From Butyricimonas paravirosa (GTDB lineage Bacteria > Bacteroidota > Bacteroidia > Bacteroidales > Marinifilaceae), in contig NZ_CP043839.1 of the NCBI RefSeq assembly GCF_032878955.1, positions 124,001-188,000 on the forward strand: a stretch of DNA of 64,000 nucleotides, read 5' to 3'. A program made the position numbers and the translations under genes. Shown piece by piece: positions 35,779-45,482 of this stretch (positions within the stretch are counted from its first letter, which is position 1; each line of letters starts with the position of its first letter). The notes under the pieces are model-generated. The model did not search any database, was not told where the DNA came from, and saw only the letters and a program-made list of their open reading frames with translations.

Positions 35779-37911
35779 ATGAAAATGGAACAATCTGAAT
35801 TTGAATCAATGAGAGTGGCTATTGGTCGCCGTGATACGGGAGCTATTCGTCAATTGCTGGAAACGGGATTTGATCTCACGGATACCCCGGTCACTTCAGG
35901 TGGGAGGGAACAGCCATACTATTATATAGGTCAATTACTTCAAAGTTATCTTTTTTATAATCGTTATGATGATTTGATGGAACTTTTGCCCTTGTTTCTT
36001 GAACGGGTGGAACCGTTAAATGGTTTGGATCTGGAGAGTTTTGGCCGTATTAACGCGGATGAGTATACCGAACGTATCATTCGTTTACTAGTATCCCATG
36101 TTGGAGAGATCAATGAACAGGATCGGAGTGGTTATTCTATTCTGCATGAACGTTTGAAAAGTTATCGTAATACTTATATTGGACTTTTTGATCGTAATAA
36201 AGTATTCCCGCCAGAGGAAAATGAACCTGATATCATGTTGGATGTATTGTTGGAAAGAGACGATCTGGATGTAAATCTGATGACTTATGACGATCTTCCA
36301 CCTCTCTATTTTGGATGTAAGCACACGACAGGACGTATTGTGCGTAAGTTATTGGAGAAAGGTGCGGATGTTCGGACTTTTTGCGGGAAAGGAAATAATA
36401 GCTTGTTACATATAGCTTGTGACGGGGAAAAGGTGGAAATCGTGTCGCTATTGATTGATTTCGGGGTTGATGTGAACGTGGCCAATACGGATAGCGAGAC
36501 ACCATTACATCTAGCTTGTAAAAAGCAAAATATAGAGTTGATTCGTTGTTTGCTGGAAAAGGGGGCTGACGTGACAGAGAGAGATAAGTATGGTAATACT
36601 CCTTTACATATACTGGTAAAAGAGACAACTCCCCAGACAATAGAATGTATCGATTTGTTGTTGGAAAAGGGAGCGGATATAAATGCATTAAATAATGGTA
36701 TGTGTACGCCTTTCTTTGTCTGCGCGCAGGCAACTGACCGACAATTCCGCAACCGTAATGCTTTATTATTAAAACACTTGTTGACCAGAGGTGCTTATGC
36801 TGATACTCAGGATTTCCGGCAGAATAATCCTTTGTACTATGCCGTACAGGATGATGATTTGGAACGGGTAAGTCTGTTGTTAAAGGCAGGTGTAGACCCG
36901 AATTGTAGAAATGAACAGAATGTCAGTCCTTATAAATTGGCCTTACAAAAGAATCGACGGGCGATTATCAGTTTGATCGAAAAGTCACAAATCACGATCA
37001 CTGCAACCCCGGACGATTTAGATGCCGCCTTTATGAAAGCCTGTATTGCGGGGCAACGGGGCGTGGCGGAAATGCTCTTTAAAAGCGGGAATATTGATAT
37101 TACCTATGTAGATGATCATGGACGTACTCCACTGCATTATATCGCTAAAGCGGGAATGGTGGCGCTAGCGGGTTTCGTGCTGGATAAGGGGTTGGATATT
37201 AATTACATGGATAAGGATGAACAGACAGCCCTGCATATCGCCGCGGCTTTCCGTCAAAAGGAAATGGTTCGCTTGTTGTTGTCTCGTGGTGCTGATGGGA
37301 ATATCCGTGATAATGAAGGGTTACAACCGATTCACTATGTTGCCCGGAGTGGTCAGTTTGATGTTTTGGGTTTAATGTGGAAACTGGGTTATGATCTGGA
37401 AACGCCAACCGATTACGGGGATACGCCTTTGCATATTGCTGCTTATCGTCGGGCGAAGGAAAATGTTCGCTTGTTGTTGAGTATCGGGGTGCAACCGGAC
37501 CCGCAGAATAATGCAGGAGTGACCCCCTTGCAACATGCCGTTGTCGGTAATCAGAAAGAAATCGTGAAAATGCTGGTGGAGAATGGGGCGGATGTACACC
37601 GTGCTGATGTTGACGGGGATACTCCGATTCATTGGGCGGCAAATCATGGGTACAAGGATATGGTTCAATTGTTACTTGAATTAGGTGCTGATATTAATGC
37701 TCTCAATGATGCCCACCAGACAGCCTTGCATATTGCTGCCATACGTAAGAATAAAGATCTGTTTAAGTATTTACTGGAGAGTGGAGCTGACTTTGAAATT
37801 AAGACGGCCAAGGGGAATTCCTGCATTGATTTGGCAACAACAACCGGACAGAAGGAATTGATAGAATTAATAGGCATTATTCAACGGAGACGGGAGGCTC
37901 TTGCAGATTAA
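35779..37911 (+). CDS. Ankyrin repeat protein
   Basis: A 710-residue protein built mostly of ankyrin repeats, roughly a dozen or more, from about residue 130 to the end; clear units include NSLLHIACDGEKVEIVSLLI, TPLHLACKKQNIELIRCLLE and TPIHWAANHGYKDMVQLLLE. The first 130 residues are helical without an evident domain. No signal peptide is seen, so it should be cytoplasmic. Such proteins bind other proteins; no partner is known. It begins 49 bases after the Crp-type regulator on the same strand and might share its transcript. Start is ATG 35779 (MKMEQSEF) or 35785. Confidence 0.9.
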   Translation: MKMEQSEFESMRVAIGRRDTGAIRQLLETGFDLTDTPVTSGGREQPYYYIGQLLQSYLFYNRYDDLMELLPLFLERVEPLNGLDLESFGRINADEYTERIIRLLVSHVGEINEQDRSGYSILHERLKSYRNTYIGLFDRNKVFPPEENEPDIMLDVLLERDDLDVNLMTYDDLPPLYFGCKHTTGRIVRKLLEKGADVRTFCGKGNNSLLHIACDGEKVEIVSLLIDFGVDVNVANTDSETPLHLACKKQNIELIRCLLEKGADVTERDKYGNTPLHILVKETTPQTIECIDLLLEKGADINALNNGMCTPFFVCAQATDRQFRNRNALLLKHLLTRGAYADTQDFRQNNPLYYAVQDDDLERVSLLLKAGVDPNCRNEQNVSPYKLALQKNRRAIISLIEKSQITITATPDDLDAAFMKACIAGQRGVAEMLFKSGNIDITYVDDHGRTPLHYIAKAGMVALAGFVLDKGLDINYMDKDEQTALHIAAAFRQKEMVRLLLSRGADGNIRDNEGLQPIHYVARSGQFDVLGLMWKLGYDLETPTDYGDTPLHIAAYRRAKENVRLLLSIGVQPDPQNNAGVTPLQHAVVGNQKEIVKMLVENGADVHRADVDGDTPIHWAANHGYKDMVQLLLELGADINALNDAHQTALHIAAIRKNKDLFKYLLESGADFEIKTAKGNSCIDLATTTGQKELIELIGIIQRRREALAD

Positions 37912-38004
37912 GGACATAGGAATTACATTTTTTACATATGTAAATTGAAAAGTCGGGAATTTTACAGACCTTTGGGGCCGTTAATTTAAAAAGCAGAAAA
38001 TAAA

Positions 38005-38928
38005 ATGCGGCAGTTGAAAGGTGTACTATTAGCGATGATTTCATCATCCACGTTCGGGTTGATTCCATTGTTTGCCCTTCCGGCAATGCAAGAGGGGGTG
38101 GGATTGGACTCCGTATTATTTTATCGTTTTGCCATTTCCGCGGTGGTCGTGGGAGCCTATTTGCTTTTACGGCGTGTGGACCTTCGGATAACTTTAAAGG
38201 AGTTTGGAACGATGTTCCTGTTAGGAGGAGCGTATGCCTCTACTTCACTTTTTCTGACAGCATCTTACCTGTACATTCCTAGCGGGGTGGCCACAACGAT
38301 TCATTTTCTTTATCCGGTGTTGGTTACCGCTATCATGATTGCTTTTTTCAAAGATAAAATATCACTCTCGGTAATCATTGCCACGGTTCTGGCTATTCTG
38401 GGAGTCTATTTATTAAGTAGTGGTGAAGGGGAAGGAGTGATGAGTTGGAAAGGACTTTTCATGGTATTGTCGACCGTGGTGACTTATGCCATATATATCG
38501 TTGGGGTAAATAAATCCTGTATACAGCACATGGGTGGATTAAAAATGACCTTTTATATGTTGTTCTGTTGTACAATCATCTTTGGAGCCAACATCCTGTT
38601 AAAAGGGCAGGGATTGGATATGATGCCGAACGCGAATGCCGTGGTGCATATCTTTTTGCTGTCTTTAATCCCAACCCTTGTGTCCGATTTAACGTTAATA
38701 TTGGCAATACAGCACGTGGGGTCAACCACGGCCGCTATTATGGGATGTATGGAACCCTTGACGGCAGTAAGTATGGGAGTTTTGTTTTTGGGAGAACGTT
38801 TCGGGTTGGGGCAGATACTGGGAGTTGTTATCGTGCTGGTAGCCGTGTTCATCGTGATCCTATCCAGTCATCCGGGACATTTTTCTATGAAACGTTTGAT
38901 CCCGGCATTTATAAGAATAAGAAAATAA
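38005..38928 (+). CDS. EamA/DMT superfamily transporter
   Basis: A 307-residue inner-membrane protein with about ten helices in two EamA halves of five (residues 1-140 and 150-290). The second half begins near MSWKGLFMVLSTVVTYAIYIVGVN, and PLTAVSMGVLFLGERFGLGQILGVVIVLVAV is the typical end of an EamA domain. Members export amino acids, nucleobases or other small metabolites. Substrate unknown. An acetyltransferase gene starts 17 bases after its stop, so the two are likely co-transcribed. Confidence 0.92.
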   Translation: MRQLKGVLLAMISSSTFGLIPLFALPAMQEGVGLDSVLFYRFAISAVVVGAYLLLRRVDLRITLKEFGTMFLLGGAYASTSLFLTASYLYIPSGVATTIHFLYPVLVTAIMIAFFKDKISLSVIIATVLAILGVYLLSSGEGEGVMSWKGLFMVLSTVVTYAIYIVGVNKSCIQHMGGLKMTFYMLFCCTIIFGANILLKGQGLDMMPNANAVVHIFLLSLIPTLVSDLTLILAIQHVGSTTAAIMGCMEPLTAVSMGVLFLGERFGLGQILGVVIVLVAVFIVILSSHPGHFSMKRLIPAFIRIRK

Positions 38929-38945
38929 AATTAAAGATTCGTGTT

Positions 38946-39473
38946 ATGGTAAATTTGATTAGAATAACGGAGCCGACAGATATTCGTTTACAAAAACTTA
39001 TCCCACTCTATAAGGAGGCTTTCCCGGAGGAGGAGAGGCGAAATATCAAGCAATTGGAACGGTTGATACGGGAAAAAACGGAGATGCATTTTAATGCCAT
39101 AGAGACGGATGGTGTTTTGGCCGGTTTGTTTATCTACTGGGATATGCGGGATTTTTATTACCTTGAACATTTAGCCGTTTTTACCCCAATGCGTAATCTG
39201 AAAGTCGGGCAACAGGTGTTGGATTATATTGCGGAACATTTAGACGGTATGCGATTGTTGGAAGTGGAACCGACCACGGATGAGATGACCACTCGCCGGG
39301 TGAATTACTATCGTCGTAACGGGTATGAGATTCTCGACAAGACGTATATGCAGCCTTCTTACGATAAAGACATTGAAGTCGGTAATCTTTGGATTATGGG
39401 TAACCGGAAATCCGATCGTTTACAGGAGTTCATAGAGCGGATAAAACAGGTGGCTTATAGAGAAAATCGATAA
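38946..39473 (+). CDS. GNAT family N-acetyltransferase
   Basis: A 175-residue acetyltransferase. The ATG at 38946 (MVNLIRITEPT) is chosen because the longer frame upstream runs antisense-like through the transporter gene and has no similarity to anything. A GNAT core is visible: beta-strand YYLEHLAVFTPMRNLKVGQQVLDYIAEHL holds the acetyl-CoA loop in a weakened form, and RRVNYYRRNGYEILDK is the C-terminal arm. Acceptor unknown. Co-transcription with the EamA exporter (17-base gap) hints at joint metabolite handling. Confidence 0.82.
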   Translation: MVNLIRITEPTDIRLQKLIPLYKEAFPEEERRNIKQLERLIREKTEMHFNAIETDGVLAGLFIYWDMRDFYYLEHLAVFTPMRNLKVGQQVLDYIAEHLDGMRLLEVEPTTDEMTTRRVNYYRRNGYEILDKTYMQPSYDKDIEVGNLWIMGNRKSDRLQEFIERIKQVAYRENR

Positions 39474-39702
39474 TAAGGAAACTTTCTTTAGGCGTGCTAC
39501 TTATTTAATGATAACCTACACTTTTGCTAAAGTTGAACTATCCTTTCCTTTGATCATGAACATGGCATGAACACATCAAGTACATAGCATGAACATTGGT
39601 ATATGTATATGCTATATTAGTGTCGTGTCTGTATTCCCTTGGTGTTTTAGTGTAAGGATAGAGAAGGGGTGGCTGAAAATTAAGTTTGCTATAAGGGGGA
39701 AG

Positions 39703-39740
39703 AGGAAAAAAAATAAGGATCGATTTCTCGATCCTTATTT
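39703..39740 (-). terminator. Terminator of the tRNA gene
   Basis: On the minus strand AAATAAGGATCGA pairs perfectly with TCGATCCTTATTT around a 4-base loop and runs on into a stretch of eight T residues, just after the tRNA 3' end. Confidence 0.9.
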
Positions 39741-39742
39741 TG

Positions 39743-39815
<73 letters not shown>

Positions 39816-39848
39816 ATATCAGTCAAAACATCTTCTGTTTTGCGTCGG

Positions 39849-39879
39849 CAAAGATAGTACATATTTATCGTGTATGCAA
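39849..39879 (-). promoter_or_regulatory. Promoter of the initiator tRNA
   Basis: On the minus strand TTG (39877-39879) and TATCTTTG (39849-39856) are separated by 20 bases, which fits the Bacteroidetes -33/-7 promoter. Confidence 0.65.
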
Positions 39880-39931
39880 GTATTTCCTTCTTTTTTTAGA
39901 ATAAATAAAATTAGTTGTCACGAAAGGAAAG

Positions 39932-39961
39932 AAAAACGGAAGTAACCATGGTTACTCCCGT
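39932..39961 (-). terminator. Terminator of the transketolase gene
   Basis: On the minus strand ACGGGAGTAACC pairs with GGTTACTTCCGT (one mismatch) and is followed by a T-run. It begins 24 bases after the gene. Confidence 0.8.
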
Positions 39962-39984
39962 TTGATATTTAGCGTGTTAGAAAA

Positions 39985-42015
39985 TTACTTTCCTAACATT
40001 TCACATACTTCGTTGAATACACATTCTCCGGTGAATCCGAATTTCTCATCCAATACTTTGGCAGGGGCTGAGTATCCGAAATGGTTTACACCATGAATAC
40101 GACCATTGCAACCAACCAAACCTTCCAAGGTAACGGATAAACCTGCTGTCAGTCCGTATTTCGATTTGTTAGCCGGGATAACTTGTTCTTGGTATGCTTG
40201 TGGCTGGTGACGGAACAAACCTTCAGAGATCACAGACACGATCTGTGCGGTGATCCCTTTCCGTTCCTGAAGAAGTTTGGCTCCTTCCACTAAAGTAGAA
40301 ACTTCAGAACCGGAAGCAACTAGCACGACATCCGGGTTCTCTCCGGTTTTGCATACCACGTAAGCACCTTTTTCTGCTTGTAAAGCCTCGTCATAACGAT
40401 CTGTTCCCGGAAGATCCGTGATGTTTTGTCTGGACAGGATCAAAGCGGTAGGGGTGGAGGTGTTTTCCATAGCCATTTTCCAGGCAACGGAAGTCTCGGC
40501 TGCATCGGCAGGACGCAAAGCCAACAAACTCATCTTTCCGGAATGATTCTCTAATTTTTCCATCAAACGCAATTGGGCTTCATGCTCGATCGGTTGGTGA
40601 GTCGGTCCGTCTTCTCCCACGCGGAAGGCATCGTGAGACCAAACGTATTTCACCGGAACTTCCATCAACGCTGCCAAACGTACGGCAGGTTTCATGTAGT
40701 CGGAGAACACGAAGAAGGTTCCGCAAGCCACGAAGATACCCCCATGAAGAGCGATACCATTACAGATTACAGCCATGGTCAACTCTGCAACTCCGGCTTG
40801 GAAGAATGCCCCGCTGAAATCTCCTTTCACGAGGTTGCGGGCTCCACCTTTGATAAATCCGTCGGTCTTGTCAGAATTACTCAAGTCGGCAGAAGAAACG
40901 ATCATGTTCTCTACCTGTTGAGCCAAGGCTACCAGCACGTCAGCCGAGGCGGCACGTGTGGCAATGTTTGCTTTATGTTGAATTGCTTTATAGTCAATTT
41001 CGGGAGCTTTACCGGATAAGAATTTGTGCAGTTTGGCTGCTAATTCCGGGTTTGCTTTTTCCCAAGCTGCCTGTTCTGCTTTTTTAGCTTTGGCGTAAGC
41101 CCGTTTTTCATCAAGTACTTTAGCGTAGAACTCGGCTACTTCCGGGAAGATTGTGAACGGGTTTTGCGGATCGCCACCCAAGTTTTCAATCGTCTTTTCG
41201 ATAGAAGCCCCGGCCCCGGTTAAGGGTTGTCCGTGAGTGGAAACTTTGTCGGAGAAATCTTCCCCGTTAGCACCCATGGCCCCTTTACCCATCAAGGTTT
41301 TACCGATAATCAATGTCGGACGTTCTTTTTCGGCATTGGCGGCTTGTAATGCTTTGATGATCTCGTCAGCGTTGTTCCCGTTGATCGTGATCACGTTCCA
41401 GCCCCAAGCCTGATATTTGGCCGCGGTGTCCTCGTGAGTTACTTCATTTACACGGGTAGATAACTGCACTTCGTTTGCATCATAGAACATGATCAAGTTG
41501 GATAATCCCAATGTTCCGGCAATACGTCCGGCTCCTTGTGAAATCTCTTCTTGTATACCACCGTCAGAGATAAAAGCGTACGTTTTGTGAGCCATCCATT
41601 CTCCGAAACGAGCTACCAGAAAACGCTCTGCTATAGCAGCTCCGACAGCCATGGCATGACCTTGACCGAGAGGACCGGAGGTGTTTTCCACGCCTCGTTT
41701 GAAGTCCACTTCCGGGTGTCCGGGGGTTACACTTCCCCATTGACGGAAGTTTTTCAAGTCTTCCATGCTATACGTGCCGATCAGGCTCAACATAGAATAC
41801 AACATCGGGGACATATGTCCGGGGTCAAGGAAGAAACGGTCCCGGTTTGCCCATGTCATATCATCCGGATCGAAGTTCAAGAATTGAGAATACAACACGT
41901 TAATGTAATCAGCGCCACCCATTGCACCTCCCGGATGCCCTGATTTGGCTTTTTCAACCATAGAAGCTGAAAGGATGCGGATGTTGTCCGCTGCTCGATT
42001 AAGGATCTTATCCAT
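39985..42015 (-). CDS. tkt: Transketolase
   Basis: A 676-residue thiamine-diphosphate enzyme of the non-oxidative pentose phosphate pathway, moving two-carbon units between sugar phosphates in the cytoplasm. The full-length three-domain form is present. Recognisable sites are KSGHPGGAMG near the N-terminus, GPLGQGHAMAVGAAIAE, the TPP-binding region ISDGGIQEE with the later FYDAN, and the pyrimidine-domain segment RVGEDGPTHQPIEHE. The SDG form of the GDG motif is normal for Bacteroidales as I recall it. A single gene with its own promoter and terminator, well conserved and highly expressed in most bacteria. Confidence 0.97.
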   Translation of the reverse strand: MDKILNRAADNIRILSASMVEKAKSGHPGGAMGGADYINVLYSQFLNFDPDDMTWANRDRFFLDPGHMSPMLYSMLSLIGTYSMEDLKNFRQWGSVTPGHPEVDFKRGVENTSGPLGQGHAMAVGAAIAERFLVARFGEWMAHKTYAFISDGGIQEEISQGAGRIAGTLGLSNLIMFYDANEVQLSTRVNEVTHEDTAAKYQAWGWNVITINGNNADEIIKALQAANAEKERPTLIIGKTLMGKGAMGANGEDFSDKVSTHGQPLTGAGASIEKTIENLGGDPQNPFTIFPEVAEFYAKVLDEKRAYAKAKKAEQAAWEKANPELAAKLHKFLSGKAPEIDYKAIQHKANIATRAASADVLVALAQQVENMIVSSADLSNSDKTDGFIKGGARNLVKGDFSGAFFQAGVAELTMAVICNGIALHGGIFVACGTFFVFSDYMKPAVRLAALMEVPVKYVWSHDAFRVGEDGPTHQPIEHEAQLRLMEKLENHSGKMSLLALRPADAAETSVAWKMAMENTSTPTALILSRQNITDLPGTDRYDEALQAEKGAYVVCKTGENPDVVLVASGSEVSTLVEGAKLLQERKGITAQIVSVISEGLFRHQPQAYQEQVIPANKSKYGLTAGLSVTLEGLVGCNGRIHGVNHFGYSAPAKVLDEKFGFTGECVFNEVCEMLGK

Positions 42016-42051
42016 GCCTATATTTTTTTGATGAAAATTTTAAATTTTCGG

Positions 42052-42082
42052 CAAAGGTATGCTTTTCTGTCGGGAAATCAAA
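42052..42082 (-). promoter_or_regulatory. Promoter of transketolase, near-consensus
   Basis: On the minus strand TTTG (42079-42082) and TACCTTTG (42052-42059) are separated by 19 bases, matching the Bacteroidetes consensus (-33 TTTG, -7 TAnnTTTG). It lies 36 bases before the ATG. Confidence 0.8.
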
Positions 42083-42095
42083 GTATCTAAAAACT

Positions 42096-42563
42096 TTACC
42101 ACTTCGTGTACGGATGTTTTGTTAACATGGCGTTATAATACCGGTCATCCCCAGTCACCTCTTTATCAAGCCATGCAGGTTTTATGAAATTCTCGTTTTC
42201 TGTCTTTAATTCGATTTCTGCCATGATCAAACCTTCATTTTCCCCGTGAAATTCATCCACTTCGAAGGTGTGTTCCCCGGCTTTTACAAGATAACGGGTT
42301 TTGTCGATAACACCGGGTTCGCAGAGTTGTAATAACTCTTCCGCCTCGTTTAAAGGTATTTCTTTTTCCCATTCGTAACGACTGATGCCGGAATGATTCC
42401 CTTTTCCCTTGATCGTGAGGAATCCCTGTTCTCCTTTAATTCGCACCCGAACGGTACGTTCCGGCACGGAAGAGAGATACCCCTGCGTGATGCGGGTAGA
42501 TTTGAATACTTCCGGTTTGAATTTCCCTTTCACTAAGAATTTACGTTCAATTTCCTGTGCCAT
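42096..42563 (-). CDS. CYTH domain-containing protein (triphosphate tunnel family)
   Basis: A 155-residue protein whose start, EIERKFLV (residues 4-11), is the ExExK signature of the CYTH/triphosphate-tunnel fold. Basic and acidic residues continue along the tunnel strands (RVRIKGEQGFLTIKGKG, FEVDEFHGENEGLIMAEIEL). The family includes inorganic triphosphatases, thiamine triphosphatases and class IV adenylate cyclases; stand-alone short bacterial members most often hydrolyse inorganic triphosphate. The position upstream of transketolase, 80 bases away, does not settle the substrate. Confidence 0.9.
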   Translation of the reverse strand: MAQEIERKFLVKGKFKPEVFKSTRITQGYLSSVPERTVRVRIKGEQGFLTIKGKGNHSGISRYEWEKEIPLNEAEELLQLCEPGVIDKTRYLVKAGEHTFEVDEFHGENEGLIMAEIELKTENENFIKPAWLDKEVTGDDRYYNAMLTKHPYTKW

Positions 42564-42574
42564 TTTTTTAATTT

Positions 42575-42639
42575 AGAATGTAGAATGTAGAATGTAGGAT
42601 GTAGAATTTAGATGCATTCAATTTTAAATTCTACATCCT
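42575..42639. repeat. 7-bp tandem repeat with a 15-bp hairpin
   Basis: AGAATGT-type units run from 42575 to about 42607 (three exact copies, then AGGATGT and AGAATTT). The last of them overlaps the left arm of a perfect 15-bp inverted repeat: 42596-42610 with 42625-42639. It fills most of the gap between the S9 peptidase and the CYTH gene, and as a hairpin it can serve as a terminator for the peptidase gene. Confidence 0.65.
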
Positions 42640-42653
42640 CAATTTTAAATTAT

Positions 42654-45203
42654 TTATAAGTTCTTGTCCTTGTACATATTTTCCCACCAAGCGGGTTCAC
42701 CTTTCAAGTATTTGGCAAAATAAGCCATGATGGTGTTACCCCAGATGATTCGTTGGTTGTAATCCACGACGGCATGATCGGCATTCTTGATTAATACGAG
42801 TTCCACGTCTTTACCCAAGAGTTTCAGCGCGGTGTAGAACTGGATACTTTCACCCGTGGGTACGTTTACATCGGCCGTACCGTGCAACAAAAGCATGGGG
42901 GTTTTTACCTTGTCCGCGTTGAATAGCGGGCTTTGATCCACGTAGATGTCCTTTCGATTCCACGGGAAAGCATGAGCCGATGCGTTCGTGCTGTAACTAT
43001 ATCCCCAGTAGCCTTCACCCCAGTAACTGGAAATGGAGGAAATTCCGGCATGTGAAATGGCACAAGCGAAGATGTCCGTGCGGGTTTGCAGGTACATGGT
43101 TGTGAATCCACCGTAAGAGGCTCCCATGCATCCGACACGTTGTGCATCCACGAAAGGATGTGCTTTCAAGAATGATTTCGTGCAGGCAATGATTTCGTCT
43201 GCCGTGATTTTACCCCAGTTGTTTTGATGACGGGCTGAAAATTCTTGTCCGAACCCGGTTGCACCAGAGGGTTGCATTACATATACAACATATCCATTCG
43301 CAGTGTATAGATTGAATGGCCATCTTCCTCCGAAAGTCCTTTCTACCGGGGTTGTTCCCCCGTAGTAATACACGATCATCGGGTATTTTTTCTTGGGATC
43401 GAAATTTGCCGGAAGATAATAGCGTCCGTCTATCGTGGTTCCTTTCTTGTAATTGTAGTCCCAGTCTTTTACTTGTCCGAATTCTATATTTTTGTATTGT
43501 TCACCTTGCGGATCGGCCCATTCTTGTGCATTGAGGGTTGCCAAGTCCAAGGTATAGACCCGCGTCGGGTAACTCTCGTCTGAGGCAGTGTAGATCCCGG
43601 TATTCCCGTTTTGAGCCAAACTGATCTTTTGTACGAGATCACCCGGACATTCTATTCTCGTGATTTTCCCGTCTTTCCCATACCGGAATAAGTAAACGTA
43701 ATCGGTATCCCCGGCCACGATATAGATATTCCCGTCGGTGTGCCAGATGTAGTTGGAGACAGCGGGATTGAAATCTTTTGTAATCGGAGTTACTTCTTTG
43801 GAATTTAAGTCATAAATGTATAGCTGCGTGTCGTATCCGTTCACGATCTGTCCTTTAGCAATCTTTACCCCGATTTGTCCGAAAGCGTCAGCCGCTCCGG
43901 CAATTAATAATTTTGAATCATCGGGAGAAAAGACACATTGAATGTCAACCAGACGGTCTTTCCAGAGCGTGTCAAGTTGATTCGTGCGGGCATTTAACAG
44001 GTAGACAGATTGTTTCCGGTACGGGTATTCGTTATAATCCGGTCGTCCGGTGCTGATTAAAATTTGGTTACCATCGTGACTGATGTCCATGATGGAAGTC
44101 GTTTGGTTTCCCCAAGTTAAGCGAGTATGTATGCCCGTTGCCAAATCATATTTGCATAGGAAATACCGATTGCGATAATAAGCCTGTCGATCTTCGATCC
44201 CGTCGAGTTTGCGGAGTTCCCATTCTTTCGGGGTGTAATTCTCATTTTTGTAATAGATAAGATAACTCCGGTCCGGTGACCACGAGAAAGAACTGATCGT
44301 CTGATCGTCCCGGAACAGGCGTTCCAGTTTTTGTTGCTCAATGTCGTAGGTGTATAGGGAGTTTCCCGTTCCTTCTTTTATCAGGTAAGACAACTTGTCT
44401 TCTCCGGGTATCCAAGTCAAGTTACTGACATTGTTGCCGTAGAACGTGTACACGATTTCTTTGTCGGCAATTCTGTACACGTTCGTCATGGAACTGCTTT
44501 TACCTTTTATAATCTCACCTTCTGTCATGATCAGGTATTTTCCGCTGGGAGAAACTTGAATTCCTCCGATCCTGGGACCGTTAAGCACATCCAGTATATT
44601 TTTCCCGCGTTTGGGGGATAAGGTAAATTCCACCGGGGCATCCTTGAAATCGGGATCTGCAATAAATTGAGCTGAAAATAGTTTGTCGCTTTCTTTCGTT
44701 TGCAAGCTTTTCACGATGATGGAATGTTTTCCCGGAACCCATTGCAGGGTACATTCTTGGTTTACGGCTTCGGTTCCCTTGTGGCTGGTGTACGTGATTT
44801 TTTTCACTCCATCCACGTAAACTTCGGCATTCCCGTAAAATGAAAATTGCAGTTTCCCGCTCATCCATTGCGTGTTTTCCGCGTAAACGGCATACAATCC
44901 AATTGCCGGAACGGTACTTTTATTTTGGGAGATAACAATGTTATCATTCACGGTTGCAGTTTCCCAAGTCAGAGAGTGATATTGTAGTTCTTGTTCGCCC
45001 ACGGCAGGGGTTAGGTTTTCGATATTAAACGTGGAAAGAGTTAGTAAATCCGCTTGGGAAAATGTTTTGTTTTCCACGTTTTTCATGTCCCCGAAAGCCG
45101 GAAACTCTACCGGGACGGGAGGTAATCCCATCCATTCCCTGACTGTCTGCCCGTGTAACTGCATGGTACAGATCAGCATGAATAAAAATAATAGTTTTCT
45201 CAT
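42654..45203 (-). CDS. S9 family peptidase (prolyl oligopeptidase superfamily), secreted
   Basis: An 849-residue protein with a signal peptide ending near residue 19 (LHGQ). The middle is a WD40/propeller-like domain (residues about 200-560). The C-terminal alpha/beta-hydrolase has the serine in GASYGGF (Ser696), the acid in HGTADVNVP and the histidine in NADHAVV. It would degrade peptides in the periplasm or at the surface. It is divergent from the FecR-SusC locus at 45483, so it could process the ligand of that system, but this is inference. A -7 box lies at 45238. Confidence 0.93.
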   Translation of the reverse strand: MRKLLFLFMLICTMQLHGQTVREWMGLPPVPVEFPAFGDMKNVENKTFSQADLLTLSTFNIENLTPAVGEQELQYHSLTWETATVNDNIVISQNKSTVPAIGLYAVYAENTQWMSGKLQFSFYGNAEVYVDGVKKITYTSHKGTEAVNQECTLQWVPGKHSIIVKSLQTKESDKLFSAQFIADPDFKDAPVEFTLSPKRGKNILDVLNGPRIGGIQVSPSGKYLIMTEGEIIKGKSSSMTNVYRIADKEIVYTFYGNNVSNLTWIPGEDKLSYLIKEGTGNSLYTYDIEQQKLERLFRDDQTISSFSWSPDRSYLIYYKNENYTPKEWELRKLDGIEDRQAYYRNRYFLCKYDLATGIHTRLTWGNQTTSIMDISHDGNQILISTGRPDYNEYPYRKQSVYLLNARTNQLDTLWKDRLVDIQCVFSPDDSKLLIAGAADAFGQIGVKIAKGQIVNGYDTQLYIYDLNSKEVTPITKDFNPAVSNYIWHTDGNIYIVAGDTDYVYLFRYGKDGKITRIECPGDLVQKISLAQNGNTGIYTASDESYPTRVYTLDLATLNAQEWADPQGEQYKNIEFGQVKDWDYNYKKGTTIDGRYYLPANFDPKKKYPMIVYYYGGTTPVERTFGGRWPFNLYTANGYVVYVMQPSGATGFGQEFSARHQNNWGKITADEIIACTKSFLKAHPFVDAQRVGCMGASYGGFTTMYLQTRTDIFACAISHAGISSISSYWGEGYWGYSYSTNASAHAFPWNRKDIYVDQSPLFNADKVKTPMLLLHGTADVNVPTGESIQFYTALKLLGKDVELVLIKNADHAVVDYNQRIIWGNTIMAYFAKYLKGEPAWWENMYKDKNL

Positions 45204-45237
45204 TTTATTGTGTTTTGATCATTTGAATTCTCTTTCG

Positions 45238-45245
45238 CAAAAATA
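45238..45245 (-). promoter_or_regulatory. -7 promoter box for the S9 peptidase
   Basis: On the minus strand TATTTTTG, 34 bases before the ATG. The other bases of the 279-base gap (45204-45482) are AT-rich; I see no fecR promoter of the TAGTACC type there. Confidence 0.55.
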
Positions 45246-45482
45246 TGGATTATATTTTAACTTGTAACCCCGTTGATTGCATCTTTTGGAGCGTTATAAA
45301 TATCTTTCTTGTAAATCAATGATTTATAAATAGATGCTCTTGTATCAGTTCTACATCTATTGCCAGAAAACGAAGATGCTAACTTGCAAATACAGAGATG
45401 ATAATAAAAAAGTGAGAAAAAAAGTGATTTTTTTATTACACCAAACGCACCCCAAATCGCTTTAGTATAAAAGCCAAAAAAG

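Noticed and set aside
38568..38945. An upstream extension of the second GNAT frame through the EamA gene.
   Set aside because: The extension overlaps the transporter in another frame and resembles no acetyltransferase; the ATG at 38946 gives the normal GNAT length.
39547..39605. Several ATGAACA copies upstream of the tRNA region.
   Set aside because: Only three copies at irregular spacing, with no symmetry or gene context; likely chance.
39985..42015. Transketolase with SDG in place of the usual GDG thiamine-binding motif.
   Set aside because: As I recall, Bacteroidales transketolases commonly read ISDGGIQEE here, so it is a normal lineage feature and not a loss of function.
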